From positions 682,001-746,000 of the forward strand of contig JAQOOI010000076.1 of assembly GCA_028554645.1 (NCBI GenBank): DNA of 64,000 nucleotides, read 5' to 3'. The position numbers and the translations under genes are program-made. The DNA comes from Omphalotus guepiniiformis. Taxonomy: Eukaryota; Basidiomycota; Agaricomycetes; Agaricales; Omphalotaceae. Below, in pieces: positions 1 through 10,241 of the stretch; within the stretch, counting starts at the first letter, position 1; each line of letters begins with the position of its first letter. Below the pieces are notes generated by a model that was not told the origin of the DNA, did not search any database, and worked only from the letters and a program-made list of their open reading frames with translations.

Positions 1-2351
1 TTGCCATACGACTACAAGGAACAGCCTGCTCCCATTGAGCCTCCAGTGGTTTACAATTCCGAGGACACTCAAACTCGGGGTCAGAAGTTGAGAACGAATG
101 TGACGCGTCTTGGACGAAAACTGACGACAAAAGATGGATGGCTAGGGGACTACGACTACGCTTGGTACGTGTATTGATTATCTGGGAATTGTTTTTGTTG
201 ACTCGAGTGCCAGGCTCTGCATGCCTTCCTTGCCATTTATGAACAAGAAGCGTAGCATGCCACCTTTTTATGCTTTAGATGCGGAACTCCCATTAGTTCT
301 TGCTATTTCCAGTGGCTTTCAACATGCACTCGCAATGTTGGCTGGACTCATAACTCCTCCTATCATCTTTGCGTCTGCACTGAGTTTGGATAGCACGACA
401 TCTGCTTATATGATATCGGCTTCGTTAATTGGATGTGGTAATAGTTCAATTATGGACACTTCTACTATCGACACACCTCTGATAATACATCATGGATAGG
501 TATTCTCAGTCTCGTGCAAATGTCACGGCTCAATCTTTTTGGGAGATATCGCATCGGCACTGGCTTGATCTCAGTCGTTGGAACTAGTTTTTCAACGTTA
601 AGTACAGCAGATGCGGTTTGTCTGGAATCCCATTTCACCTCAAATGACTCTTAATGTGATTTCAGATATTTAGTGCCATGTACAGTGATGGTACTTGTCC
701 ATCGACAACTGCTTCGGATGGCACTGTGACTCGGCTTGCTTGTCCCGATGCGTATGGCAAACTTCTAGGCGAGGATTCATTTCAAGGGCTACTTATATAT
801 ACTAAATTCAACAAAAGGGACCTCACTGATTTGTTCGTTCCTGGAAATATTCATGTCTTTCATCCCTCCCAAGAGGCTACAAAAGATCTTTCCACCGATG
901 GTTACGGGTAAGTCAAGGCTGGGAAATGCGAAATAAAGAGAAATTTTGACTTCAAATGTCTTTTCCTTCCAGGAACGGTGGTTCTCATGATTGGTGCGTC
1001 GCTTGTCGGTTCCTCGGGAATACCAAATTGGGGTGGAGGCTCGAACGATTGCCAGAGCTCTCCAACCAGTGGTATATTTCAACTGTGTCCAACCATATAT
1101 GCTCCGCGACCTCTCCCGTAAGTGACCCCAGGTGTTGAATTCTGGTATTCGAAGGTTTATCCTATTTTGTACAGTTGGGGCTCTGCTGAATTTATTGGAC
1201 TTGGTTTCCTATCCTTCATCAGCATTGTGCTCACCGAGCTGTTCGGATCGCCCTTCTTAAAGAACATTAGCATCATCGTGGGCCTGGCTGTCGGATGTAT
1301 TGTCTCTGGAGCTGCCGGATATATCGATGGCAGCAGTATCCAGACCGCCCCTGCTATCACTTTTTTATGGTGTGTCAGGTTTTGTTTTGGGTGTTCTTTA
1401 CTCATCTTTCATCCTCAGGGTTCATACATTCAAGATCAGCGTCTACCCTCCCGCTATCCTCCCTATGCTGGCGGTATACAGTACGTTAGCGGGCATTGTC
1501 AAGATTCATCATTCTCACATCTGCCATAGTCTCTCTTGCAATGGAGGCAATCGGTGACATCACTGCATCTGCTGAAGTTTCGCGTCTAGAAGTCGATGGA
1601 GAGGATTTCGACTCCAGGATACAAGGAGGAGTCTTGGTATGTCGAGTCAGATAAATGTCCAGTTCTGCCATATGATTGTTTAATTTTTAGAGCGATGGTA
1701 TCGGTGGATTCCTTTCCGCGCTCTTCACGGTCGCACCCCTTTCTGTATTCGCTCAGGTACATTTTCAGCTTCTTGATACTTCGATCAACCTGAGAATGCT
1801 TCGCTTTCGTGCAGAATAATGGTGTGATCGCTATAACTCGCTGTGCCAACCGCGGCGCAGGCAGATGGTGTTGCTTTTTCCTGATACTGTTCGGTATTCT
1901 TGGAAAAATTTCTGGCGTATTCTTAGCCATTCCAAATCCAGTTTTAGGAGGTGTTACCACTTTTCTTTTTGCCAGCGTCGCGGTTTCCGGCATCCGAGTT
2001 CTATCGTACCTCAAGTACACTCGGAGAGACCGATTCATTTTAGCCTCAGCACTATCCTTTGGTCTGGGTGATCTTTTAGTCCCTACTATTTTCGAGCACC
2101 TGTTTGACAGAGTGAAGAATCCAAGTAGTGGCTTGCAAGGGCTCTTCAATTCTATTACAATCATTTTGAGCACACCATGTCAGTACTCCTTTCCCTGTGA
2201 AGCTGGTCGGTGCTGATCTCTTTATGTAGTCCTTGCTGCCGGGGTCGTGGCTGCCCTTTTGAACATGTTGCTCCCTTTGGAGTGGGAGCAAATCGAGGAA
2301 AAAAGTGCGACAGGGGATGCAGACATGGAGGCTCAGAGTCAGAAACAATGA
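1..2351 (+). CDS. Purine/uric acid-xanthine permease, NCS2/NAT family (5' partial)
   Basis: Proton-coupled nucleobase permease of the plasma membrane, resembling fungal UapA/UapC, which import uric acid and xanthine. The reading frame is open from base 1 (LPYDYKEQ...), so the start lies upstream of the window. Exons in different frames join through short GT-AG introns. The early segment (about 241-500) carries FALAxLAGxxTPP-like NAT sequence followed by Ser/Gly-rich helices. The family signature Q-N-x-G-x4-T-R is present: the Gln codon ends an exon at 1754-1756 and NNGVIAITR follows at 1815-1841. Many hydrophobic helices follow, and the protein ends in an acidic cytoplasmic tail (EEKSATGDADMEAQSQKQ). 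Substrate choice among purines cannot be read from this. Family assignment is firm. Confidence 0.9.
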
Positions 2352-2845
2352 GGGCGTCCTGCCACTCCGCATCTTACATCCGGTATTAGTGCATCTTTAC
2401 TTGTACCTGAATCACATCTTGTTTCCTTTCATTTTCATAAAAGTTACAAACGCCGATTTTCATTATGCAGACGGAAAGGCAGCGTAATTGAACTGCCCTC
2501 ACCAAAATTCATGGAAGTCAATAAGATAAGAGTTGGAAGATGCTGTGCCGTCCAATGTTCATCGTTCAATACTTCTTGGTCCTTAGGAAGGCACATCAAA
2601 GAATTCACTAGTCGTAAGATTTGCAGATTTGAACGATATCAATGCCCGAATCTGCATATGTACGAACAGTACTACATGTTATCTTGACAGAACTTTGACC
2701 TTTGTAAGTTAGTTGAGTTGTAGCCTAACCCTAACCTTGAGACAGGGACCTTGCCGAGCGGAGTTTCAAGCCTCTGAACCTTATTGCTGGGGCATCATCA
2801 CAAAACTTCAACGGCCTTCAAGACTCCCATCCTCAAGACTCCGAT
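2352..2845. other. Intergenic region: permease 3' end and RPS8 promoter
   Basis: No coding region was recognised. The proximal part of the RPS8 promoter contains a telomere-like motif at 2724-2736 (listed separately). The rest looks like ordinary AT-richer spacer and untranslated sequence. Confidence 0.6.
2724..2736 (+). promoter_or_regulatory. Telomere-like CCTAACCCTAACC motif in RPS8 promoter
   Basis: Two tandem copies of the CCCTAA-type unit (CCTAACCCTAACC) lie about 110 bp before the RPS8 start codon. In several fungi, ribosomal protein promoters carry RCCCTAA boxes bound by Tbf1-type telobox proteins. Its use here is inferred from position and sequence only. Confidence 0.4.
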
Positions 2846-3754
2846 ATGGGTAAGTCCTGTCGGGTTTCAATCCTATCCAGTGCTCAGAAGATTTTTCAGG
2901 TATCTCTCGTACATCACGGCACAAACGCTCTGCATCTGGTGCTCAACGGGCACACTACCGCAAAAAGAGAAAGTTCGAGCTTGGTCGCCAGCCTGCTAAC
3001 ACCAAGCTTGGAGCTAAGCGAGTCCACACCGTCCGTGTCCGTGGCGGTAGTCTCAAACATCGCGCCCTTCGTTTGGATAGCGGTAACTTTGCTTGGGGCT
3101 CTGAGAATGTCACGAAAAAGACCAGACTTATCGGAGTTGTGAGTCGAAGATGATCTTCATCACCTCTGGCTGTAGGATTGACACGGTTTCGATAGGTGTA
3201 CAACGCTTCGAACAACGAACTTGTCCGCACGAACACACTTGTAAAGGGTGCAATCATCCAGGTTGATGCTACACCTTTCCGTCAGTGGTATGAAGCGCAC
3301 GTGAGTTTACAGAGCTGATTTAGTTCAATGAGTGAACTGACGCGAGTTCGTCTTTAGTATGCCCAGCCTGTAACGAAGAAGGGGAAAGCCCAAACCACTG
3401 AAACTGCGGCCGAGCCCCAAAAGTTGTCCAACCATGCTCAGCGAAGCCTTGACGAGAAGAAAAAGGGTACGGATCTCTCTCAGCCATCGATACTTCTATC
3501 TCATGATGATAATGATTTACAGACGCCAAGGTTGAGCCCCTGCTTGAAAGTCAGTTTGCTGCTGGTCGCTTGTACGCTGCCCTCTCTAGCCGACCTGGTC
3601 AATCAGGTCGCGCCGACGGCTACATCCTTGAGGGCAAGGAACTCGAGGTACCTCAATGTCATAAGATTTTCATGCTGTGGCTAATGCGACTGTGCTCGAG
3701 TTCTACATCAGGAAAATCAGAACCGGAAAGCAAAAGCATGCTCACAATGCCTAA
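2846..3754 (+). CDS. RPS8: 40S ribosomal protein S8 (eS8)
   Basis: Structural protein of the small ribosomal subunit. The exon-joined product begins [15 protein letters not shown] and contains the conserved stretches [55 protein letters not shown] and [17 protein letters not shown]. Only four coding bases (ATGG) precede the first intron, which starts at 2850; further short introns follow near 3140, 3300, 3465 and 3645. The length is close to the usual fungal S8 (about 200 residues). The gene is co-oriented with LSM2 downstream. Identification is firm; exact exon edges are by eye. Confidence 0.95.
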
Positions 3755-4062
3755 GACTTTTCCTCATGATTTTATAAAACGGACGAGTGTTGTGCTTGTA
3801 TGGCGTCTACAGAGATTTTTTCCAGGGTAGTACTTACTCCATGTATCATGCCCCATGTCGTCCCTATGTTTTTATACTTGCCATTCAATGCTATCTCGTC
3901 TTTACCCTGGATAATTATCATTAGTAACAACGAAAGGACAGTGTTGTGTGTAGGTGATTGTAAATTGAGCAAGACGCATATGTCCACCTTCAAAGCTTCA
4001 CCCATCATCACCCATCAGTACTGCACGCTTTCTGAATCTCTGTCATCCTCATCTTCGACCAG
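3755..4062. other. Spacer between RPS8 and LSM2
   Basis: About 308 bp holding the RPS8 3' untranslated region and the LSM2 promoter. The leader just before the LSM2 ATG is pyrimidine-rich (tctgtcatcctcatcttcg). No other feature was seen. Confidence 0.5.
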
Positions 4063-4561
4063 ATGGTAACGCACCTCATTCATTTTGAAGAATCGTTGTT
4101 CAACGCTTGTTTATAGCTCATCTTCTCAGTCTTCAAAACACTCACGGACCAGCAAGTCACAGTCGAGCTCAAGAACGATCTGTCGATTACAGGAGTTCTA
4201 AAATCTGTCGATCAGTCCGCGTTGTTTATTTCTACCTTATCCTCGACTTCATGATGCTCATACAGATTCTTGAATATTCGATTGGATAATATCAAGGTGC
4301 TTGACGAAGCTAGACATCCGCATATGGTAGAGTCGCTTTACTTTGAAGTTGAACTGAATGCTGAAAACATTCACGGTAGATGGCGGTGAAGAATTGCTTC
4401 ATACGTGGATCCGTTGTTCGTTATGTGCAGCTTCCTGCGGAACACGTTGATACACAACTATTAGAGGATGCGACGCGTCGAGGTGCGTATTCTGTGATGC
4501 AGTCATGCAACAGAACTAATTCTCGTGTTTCATAGAGGCTCAGAACCAAATCAAGCGATGA
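4063..4561 (+). CDS. LSM2: U6 snRNA-associated Sm-like protein LSm2
   Basis: Subunit of the heptameric LSm2-8 ring that binds the U6 snRNA 3' end in the nucleus, and of the LSm1-7 ring in mRNA decay. The spliced product starts M|LIFSVFKTLTDQQVTVELK and continues NDLSITGVLKSVDQ, FLNIRLDNIKVLDEARHPHM, then the Sm2-motif region VKNCFIRGSVVRYVQLPAEH and a short tail ending NQIKR. The start codon is followed at once by an intron (4066-4116), so the first coding exon holds only ATG. Length (about 95 residues) and motifs match LSm2 rather than other LSm subunits. Its 3' end faces the WD40 gene, 178 bp away. Confidence 0.93.
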
Positions 4562-4739
4562 GTTTTTCTGTTTATCAAGTTTACGGTGATACTGTATCTT
4601 TCATCTACATGCAGCTACTATGCCAAATAAGACATTGGTGGCCTTCATAGACCTGGGCTTATGAGGAAGATACGACGCAACGATTTATTACTCCCCATGC
4701 TCAGCCGGCCATCACAACTGCTTTCTCATTTCCCTCATT

Positions 4740-5938
4740 TCAATCTGGACTTGGCTGTCGCCAAACTTTGCATGTTCCATCCGCACTTGCTGTTATAATT
4801 TCACCAGCGTCCGAAGGATGCTGTTCTGTCCATGTGATGACTTTCGAATGCACCTTTGGAGGAGGACTAGGCTGCATTACTTTGGCCTGAGTTGGTTGGT
4901 ATATGTGAGTGAGACAGACATACAAGATAGTAGAAAACGCACATCAAGTAAGTCCCAGGCCCAAACCATACCATTCTCATCTCCGCAGATGACACTTGCT
5001 TCCCCAAGACCAAAGCAGGCTCTGCAACGATAAGAAGAGTTCGTATGTCCGACAAAGTCATTCAACATCTTTCCAGATGTCATGTCAATGAGTCGAACAT
5101 GAGAATCTAGTGTGGTTACTAGTAGTGTCTGGGAGTCCTGCGTGGGCACGATCGCCGTAACAGGATCTGATCGATGTTTAAGCATTGGTCTCTCGGACAC
5201 GACGAGACCGCACGTACGTCCCATATAGTCTGTTCTGAGTTCACCTTTACGAATGTCGTACGTGCGTACATGTCCATCCACTGAGCCTGTCGTAATGGTG
5301 GTTGAATCAATATGAATCGTTTGGACGGCGTCGCGCGCCTCTTCTAGAACTTGAATTGCTTGACGAGACTGTGCCCTAGAGCGCAATGAGTATCTGCCAT
5401 AAGACCAGGATTCGGAGCATGCACCTCAAGTCCCATAATCGAACCGTAGCATCGAATGAGCCTGGATGATAGTGAGCCTGGCACACAGAGTGGGCGAATG
5501 GCAATAACTTACCACTTGCAAGCACAGTAGCATCTTCATTAAACTCGACAACGTGTATCTTGCCCATGTGCCCCGCGAGCCTGCGAGTAGTTGCTCCGGT
5601 CGCAACATCCCAGACAAACACCGAACGATCACCTCCAGCGGACGCGAAGGACGCGTTATCATGAGCCCTATCCGTTCAGGTCCATACAGAAGCAACGTAT
5701 ATAAATTTTTAGACACATACACTGACACTGACAGAACTTCGTAGCCATGAGCAGTGAAGGCTTTTATTTCAGTGCCGAGACTTGCATTCCAAAGACGAAC
5801 TGTGCGATCTTGACCGCCCGTTAAAATATATTTTGCAGATCCCTTTGCGTAACGAGCAACATTAACAGATCCTTTATGAGCGGCAAGAGAGACATGAAGA
5901 GAACGAGGTAAAGGTTGAGGACCTCGAGACGGAGCCAT
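4740..5938 (-). CDS. WD40 repeat protein, WDR83/MORG1 orthologue
   Basis: Seven-bladed WD40 scaffold similar to WDR83 (MORG1), known in animals as a MAPK scaffold and a spliceosome-associated protein. The product begins MAPSRGPQPLPRSL, with blades ending YILTGGQDRTVRLWN, AGGDRSVFVWDVATG, GSFDATVRLWDLR, TGSVDGHVRTYDIRKGEL and a last blade IITASADGTCKVWRQ. Diagnostic WDR83-like pieces are AHGYEVLSV, GHMGKIHVVEFNEDATVLAS and VLEEARDAVQTI. Several short introns interrupt it. I chose the ATG at 5936-5938; an upstream GTG in frame is not a credible start. The promoter is shared with the F-box gene across only 36 bp. Confidence 0.88.
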
Positions 5939-5974
5939 GGGAGCCTCAAGCAAGGATTGTTCTTTCCTTCCTCC
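5939..5974. promoter_or_regulatory. 36-bp gap between divergent start codons
   Basis: The start codons of the WD40 gene (minus, 5936-5938) and the F-box gene (plus, 5975-5977) are separated by only 36 bases. The gap is too short to hold two separate leaders plus core promoters, so transcription start sites probably lie inside the partner gene or a distal ATG is used. Confidence 0.6.
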
Positions 5975-7704
5975 ATGAGCAAGCACCGTCTATCTCCAGC
6001 GCTTCTACCCAATTCAAAGAGAATACATCTTGCACCTGAATCTGGTCTCTCGCAGCCTCATTCGTCTATTCGATTGACTTTTGATTCTGCCCTTTACGAT
6101 GAATTAATATTATCTATCTTCTCACATCTGTCTTGGCTGGATCTCTGCGCGGCCCAAGCTACAAGCCGGAACTGGTCCAGGCTTGCAGCTGACAATGAAC
6201 TCTGGCGAAAGTTGTATCTAAAGGTCTTTGGACGCCCTCGGTTGCGAGGCGCTAGAGGTTTCATTGGCCGTACAGATGGTCGGGAGGTCAAGTCACTTCC
6301 CGGAAGGGCCAAAGTCGAAGACATAAAGGACTGGAAATGGATGTTCAGGATCAGCTCCAATTGGAAGAAGGGTATGTAGTCGTATCCCCTCTGAAAGAAG
6401 GAAGTCAGGTCTCATCAAGCAAAGGTCGTTGTACGGTGGAAGAATTGAGACTCTCCCTTCAGCCGGTGACTACCGACTTGAAGGACACGCTATCTAGGCA
6501 GACGCATATTCTTTTAGCAGGCAATATCACAATAACAACTGCTCATCGTGGCACTGTATCGCCTGACCTCTGCCTACGCTCCGTTACTGGCGCTGAACAT
6601 TATATTTCGTGCACTTCTGTTCATGGTGCTTTACGCACCTATATTACCACTCTCGCATTGGATCAGTCAATGCCCAAGAGTGGTCATATGCGAATAGCTT
6701 CCTTCATTTCATCGGGGGAGTTCAAGGTCTTCGCGGTCAATCCTACACAACCTTCGGCTTCTTGCATAAAGTACACCTATGCACCAGTGCAGAGAACCTC
6801 TCGAGTCTCACCTATTATCCACGCAGTTTATCATCACCCTCTTCTCATCACACTTTCTGAATCCTTCACATTATCTATCTACGATCTATCCACTGGCGAA
6901 GTCACCCTAACTCAAACGTTGACATCATTCACGTCGTATCCTCCTACTTCCTTGGTTTTATCAGCACCCTCTGCCGCTATCTATAAACTTGTTTTAGCCT
7001 ACGCTATTCCAGTCTATCCTGCACATTGGTCTGTAGGTGCGACGGAGCTGATAATATCAGGGCCTACCACACGGTCAGAGGTCATTCTTCCTTCGAGCTC
7101 CTCCTTACTGGCACCGGAGTACAGACCTATGACAATTGTTTCCACCCGTAGCGCTCGTACCTTGGATATCCCACAGGGCTGGATCGACGAGCATAAACTT
7201 CGTTCAATGCGTGAACAGTGGAGCCGGAAGGTATCCCGTGTAGCAGATACCCAAACTGATGGAAAATGGGTGGTACTTGCCCCCGATGATATCTCGTCGC
7301 GATATTCCTCCAGCTCACTCTCTTCTGCACAAGGTTCTTTATCGCATGCGCCTGCTTCGTCGCTATACTCGCCGACGAGTCTTCAGCTCTATCGCCTAAC
7401 ACTTCCAACTTGTTCATCCGTGTCGTCGCCAGCTCCGAAACTCACATTCATACGAACATTGAATGGTCAGCTAGGCCCAGTATCTGCATTATCATTATCG
7501 GATGGTCGTTGTGTGAGCTTTGGGTTGAACGGGAGTATCTGGGTCTGGGACTTGGACGGTGGGAGCGGAACAGAAGTTGCTGAGCCCGAGTTAGGAAAGA
7601 CATATAGCACTATCGATAGGACAAAAAGGAGTATTGCATTTGATGAGAGAAGGATTGTCACCGCTGTAAATGATAGAGTAGTAGAACGGAGATTCGATAT
7701 ATAG
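5975..7704 (+). CDS. F-box protein with C-terminal WD40-like region
   Basis: Probable substrate receptor of an SCF ubiquitin ligase. An F-box motif lies near the N terminus (about residues 35-75): LYDELILSIFSHLSWLDLCA, then WSRLAADNELWRKLYLKVFG. One intron (about 6374-6425) joins the first exon to a long uninterrupted exon. The remaining 430 or so residues are beta-rich and end with a WD-like blade (GQLGPVSALSLSDGRCVSFG, SIWVWDLDGG). A Ser-rich insert lies around 7300-7380. The start is the ATG of MSKHRLSPALL. Fungal F-box families diverge fast, so the substrate is unknown. F-box assignment is good; the propeller is an inference from pattern. Confidence 0.78.
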
Positions 7705-8067
7705 TAATTTCATTTGTACAACGTCTACTTGCTAACTGGGAGACCCTCGTGACCGATCGCCACTTGCACTCGAATACACGGCTCCGCGATGTCTCTGCTT
7801 CCTGAGCATGGTATACCTACTTTGGTGAGATCTGTGCAAGAGAAGCACGTAGGCCAAAAGCTGTCTCTGGCAGGCCGGTTCGTCGTTCTTGCCAATTTTG
7901 AAATTTGAAAAGCAAAAATGCAAGCTCAATGTGTACAGACTGATGTGTTACGATGAGAACACTGGGTTCATCATCCTGCTGGACGGAAGCGATGCTCTAC
8001 TGGTAGATGCTTCTCTTGCTCTAAGTCGCTCGACGGGAACATGGATTAGGCAGACATTCTCTGCAAT
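7705..8067. other. Convergent spacer after the F-box gene
   Basis: No gene recognised. The region lies between the F-box stop and the end of the putative small minus-strand gene. Short open frames here lack ATG starts or introns and look like chance. Confidence 0.5.
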
Positions 8068-8444
8068 TCAAGTAATCGGAGATGTTGAAAAATCGGCTGC
8101 AAGACATTTACATTTTGATATCTATATCTGTATAGCTTACATGTACTATCCTCTAGAGACCACTCCCGATCCCGCCTCTTCCGGCACATGCAGACGCACC
8201 AAAGATCAACCCGCTTCTCGTTGTGCGGGCCATTGTTATCATCCCAAGTCCTGACCTTGACCTCGCTCTCTGGGGTCAGCTGGCAGAAGATGTCGCAGCA
8301 CATACCCGGCAGGAATTGCACCATGTCGATTCTACTTGGATGAGATGCTAGATAGATTATCGCTGTATCGGGCAAGGCACATGCTGAGATCTCGGATAGA
8401 TCGACCGGAGGATAGTGTTGATATATCAGTGCGCATACTTTCAT
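8068..8444 (-). CDS. Putative small cysteine-rich protein, two exons
   Basis: Not recognised by family. An ATG at 8442-8444 opens MKVCALIYQHYPPVDLSEIS, followed by the Cys-rich pieces GMCCDIFCQ and DLWCVCMCRKRRDREW. A well-formed 44-nt intron (GTAAGC donor, TTGCAG acceptor, about 8103-8146) would give the C terminus SLEDSTSDFSTSPIT, ending at 8068; without splicing the frame runs to 8046. Upstream on the minus strand is a long CT-rich tract and then a TATATATA-like site near 8600, the normal fungal leader layout, so this probably is transcribed. The promoter is shared with the unknown gene starting at 8754. There is no signal peptide. Function cannot be stated. Confidence 0.42.
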
Positions 8445-8543
8445 GTTGACTTTTAACGCAAAAAGCAAGAAATCATGAATGGGATACAGGGTAGAGTTAG
8501 CGTGTACTAAAGAAAGAGAAAGAGTAGCGAGACTGGAATAGGA

Positions 8544-8588
8544 GAGGAAAGAAAAGAAAGAAAGAAAGAACGAAAGAAAGAAAGAGAA
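8544..8588. repeat. GAAA/TTTC microsatellite
   Basis: An almost perfect run of GAAA units with one C interruption lies between two divergent start codons. On the minus strand it forms the polypyrimidine leader of the small Cys-rich gene. Such tracts are prone to length change and can act as promoter elements in fungi. Confidence 0.85.
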
Positions 8589-8753
8589 ATGCTCCCACGA
8601 GTATATATACTGACTGACCTGCCAAAATAATACATCTATGACAAGCGCAAGGCCACCTGTATGCGCATCCTTTGCCTCACAGTAATCGCCTTTCAAGATC
8701 AGCTCTCTTTCTTTCCTTCCCTTCATCACTACTTTTTCTCATCTTCTTCATAC

Positions 8754-10241
8754 ATGTCCCTCTATTCACCCACATCCGATACAGATCAGCTCTCTCATGA
8801 CTTTTCACAAGTGCCTACCCCAAGGTCGACTTTCATGACCTCCGACTTGCGTTCTACGCCTTCAACTTCAGCAACTTGCCTCAAATCCGCTAATTTACAC
8901 CGTAAACCCCTCAAATCCACGTCTATTTCCTCATCTTCGTCCTTTCCTCCCCCATATCGCATGTACGAGCTACCGGAGCGAATATATGTCGGTCCAGGAA
9001 TCATACTAGAAGATGATCGCTATCTATTTACTGCTCAGTATCCGGATGTCCTCCATTGTCTGGACTATGCTCGTTCGCATTGGAAACTCCCCGTTTCAGT
9101 TTCGCCAGAGATCCTCGCGCTTATGGCACTTGAGATGTTCTTGAAACCATTCGATCCTGTACACTGGCTGTTCTGGAGCAACGAGAGGAGGGAAGAGAGT
9201 ACAAAGCTTGTAGAGCGCTTTACTCGTACGTCCCTCGCGTCTAATGTCTACGCATCTGCAATTAACGAACCGAGTTGGCTCTCTACAGTGTGTCGATATC
9301 CGACTATCTATCATCCTTTGGTGTGGTCCACGCCCGAGTGCACCTTTAGACTTTTTGGGCTGCACGGCAAACAGCTAGCTGAGGTTCTTCGTGACAAACC
9401 TTGGTACGACAAATTGGTGCACTCCTCCTTCAAAAAGGATTCCTCTTCTAAAGGGCCAAATTTGCGTAAACGAAGACCACCTGCGCAAAGTGCGCCTAAT
9501 TCGACCGCTATGCCTGATGAAGTGGATGAAGAACTGGAAACTCGGCCGGTTCTAAAACGTCCGAGAACATCGAGGACTCAGACTCGACGGAAGGTCTTGT
9601 CTGAAACCTCTTCATTAGACGTCTCATTACCATCGTTGAAAGATGCCTCACCCGACACCTTATTGGATTTTTCCGCTACCACACGTGGTCTTCCTTCAAA
9701 TTCCAGCCCCGAGACCTCCCTACTATTCGAACCCTCATTCCCTGACTTTCCACAGGAACATCCAGAATTGGCAGAATCGGATGAAGTTGATGTCACTACA
9801 ACTCGTCGATCAAGTGGTCGATTGTCTCGCAAGACTCCCAAGGTGCTGGCAGCTGCTCTCGGTCGCTCATTTGCGTCCCGTGTTCCTCCCTCACCCCCCA
9901 CTTCTACGACAGCATCCCTGCTCTCTACCCCAGACACAGTCACGACCGTGTTACCAGACGACACACTTGTATTTTCCCATACGCGCTCGTCGTCGCGACT
10001 GTCTGCGGAAACTCTTGTCGCAGATGAATGCGTACAGCAGCTCTCGAGCTTCAAATTGCAGTCCCAGCCCATCGAGATCTCAGAAATCAGATCAGCTTCC
10101 ACTGAAGCTAGTTCCGGAAAGGCGGGCCAAGCGGTTCGTTCGCGAAGAGTGACCCGGCAGACCGTCGTCATGGCTGAAATCAAGGTCAAAGCTGCCTCAG
10201 GTCCTCAGAGAGATCGAAAGAGAAAACGAACTGGGAAATGA
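8754..10241 (+). CDS. Unknown basic, partly disordered protein
   Basis: About 495 residues in one uninterrupted exon. The ATG at 8754 (MSLYSPTSD) follows a strong CT-rich leader; an in-frame ATG at 8661 would add about 30 hydrophobic residues and is less likely. Residues 60-220 look folded (YELPERIYVGPGIILEDDRY, LALMALEMFLKPFDPVHWLF, RLFGLHGKQLAEVLRDKPWY). The remainder is Ser/Thr/Pro-rich with basic clusters (LRKRRPP, KRPRTSRTQTRRK, QRDRKRKRTGK) that suggest a nuclear protein. I do not recognise the folded part; homologues are probably limited to basidiomycetes. Confidence 0.75.
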   Translation: MSLYSPTSDTDQLSHDFSQVPTPRSTFMTSDLRSTPSTSATCLKSANLHRKPLKSTSISSSSSFPPPYRMYELPERIYVGPGIILEDDRYLFTAQYPDVLHCLDYARSHWKLPVSVSPEILALMALEMFLKPFDPVHWLFWSNERREESTKLVERFTRTSLASNVYASAINEPSWLSTVCRYPTIYHPLVWSTPECTFRLFGLHGKQLAEVLRDKPWYDKLVHSSFKKDSSSKGPNLRKRRPPAQSAPNSTAMPDEVDEELETRPVLKRPRTSRTQTRRKVLSETSSLDVSLPSLKDASPDTLLDFSATTRGLPSNSSPETSLLFEPSFPDFPQEHPELAESDEVDVTTTRRSSGRLSRKTPKVLAAALGRSFASRVPPSPPTSTTASLLSTPDTVTTVLPDDTLVFSHTRSSSRLSAETLVADECVQQLSSFKLQSQPIEISEIRSASTEASSGKAGQAVRSRRVTRQTVVMAEIKVKAASGPQRDRKRKRTGK

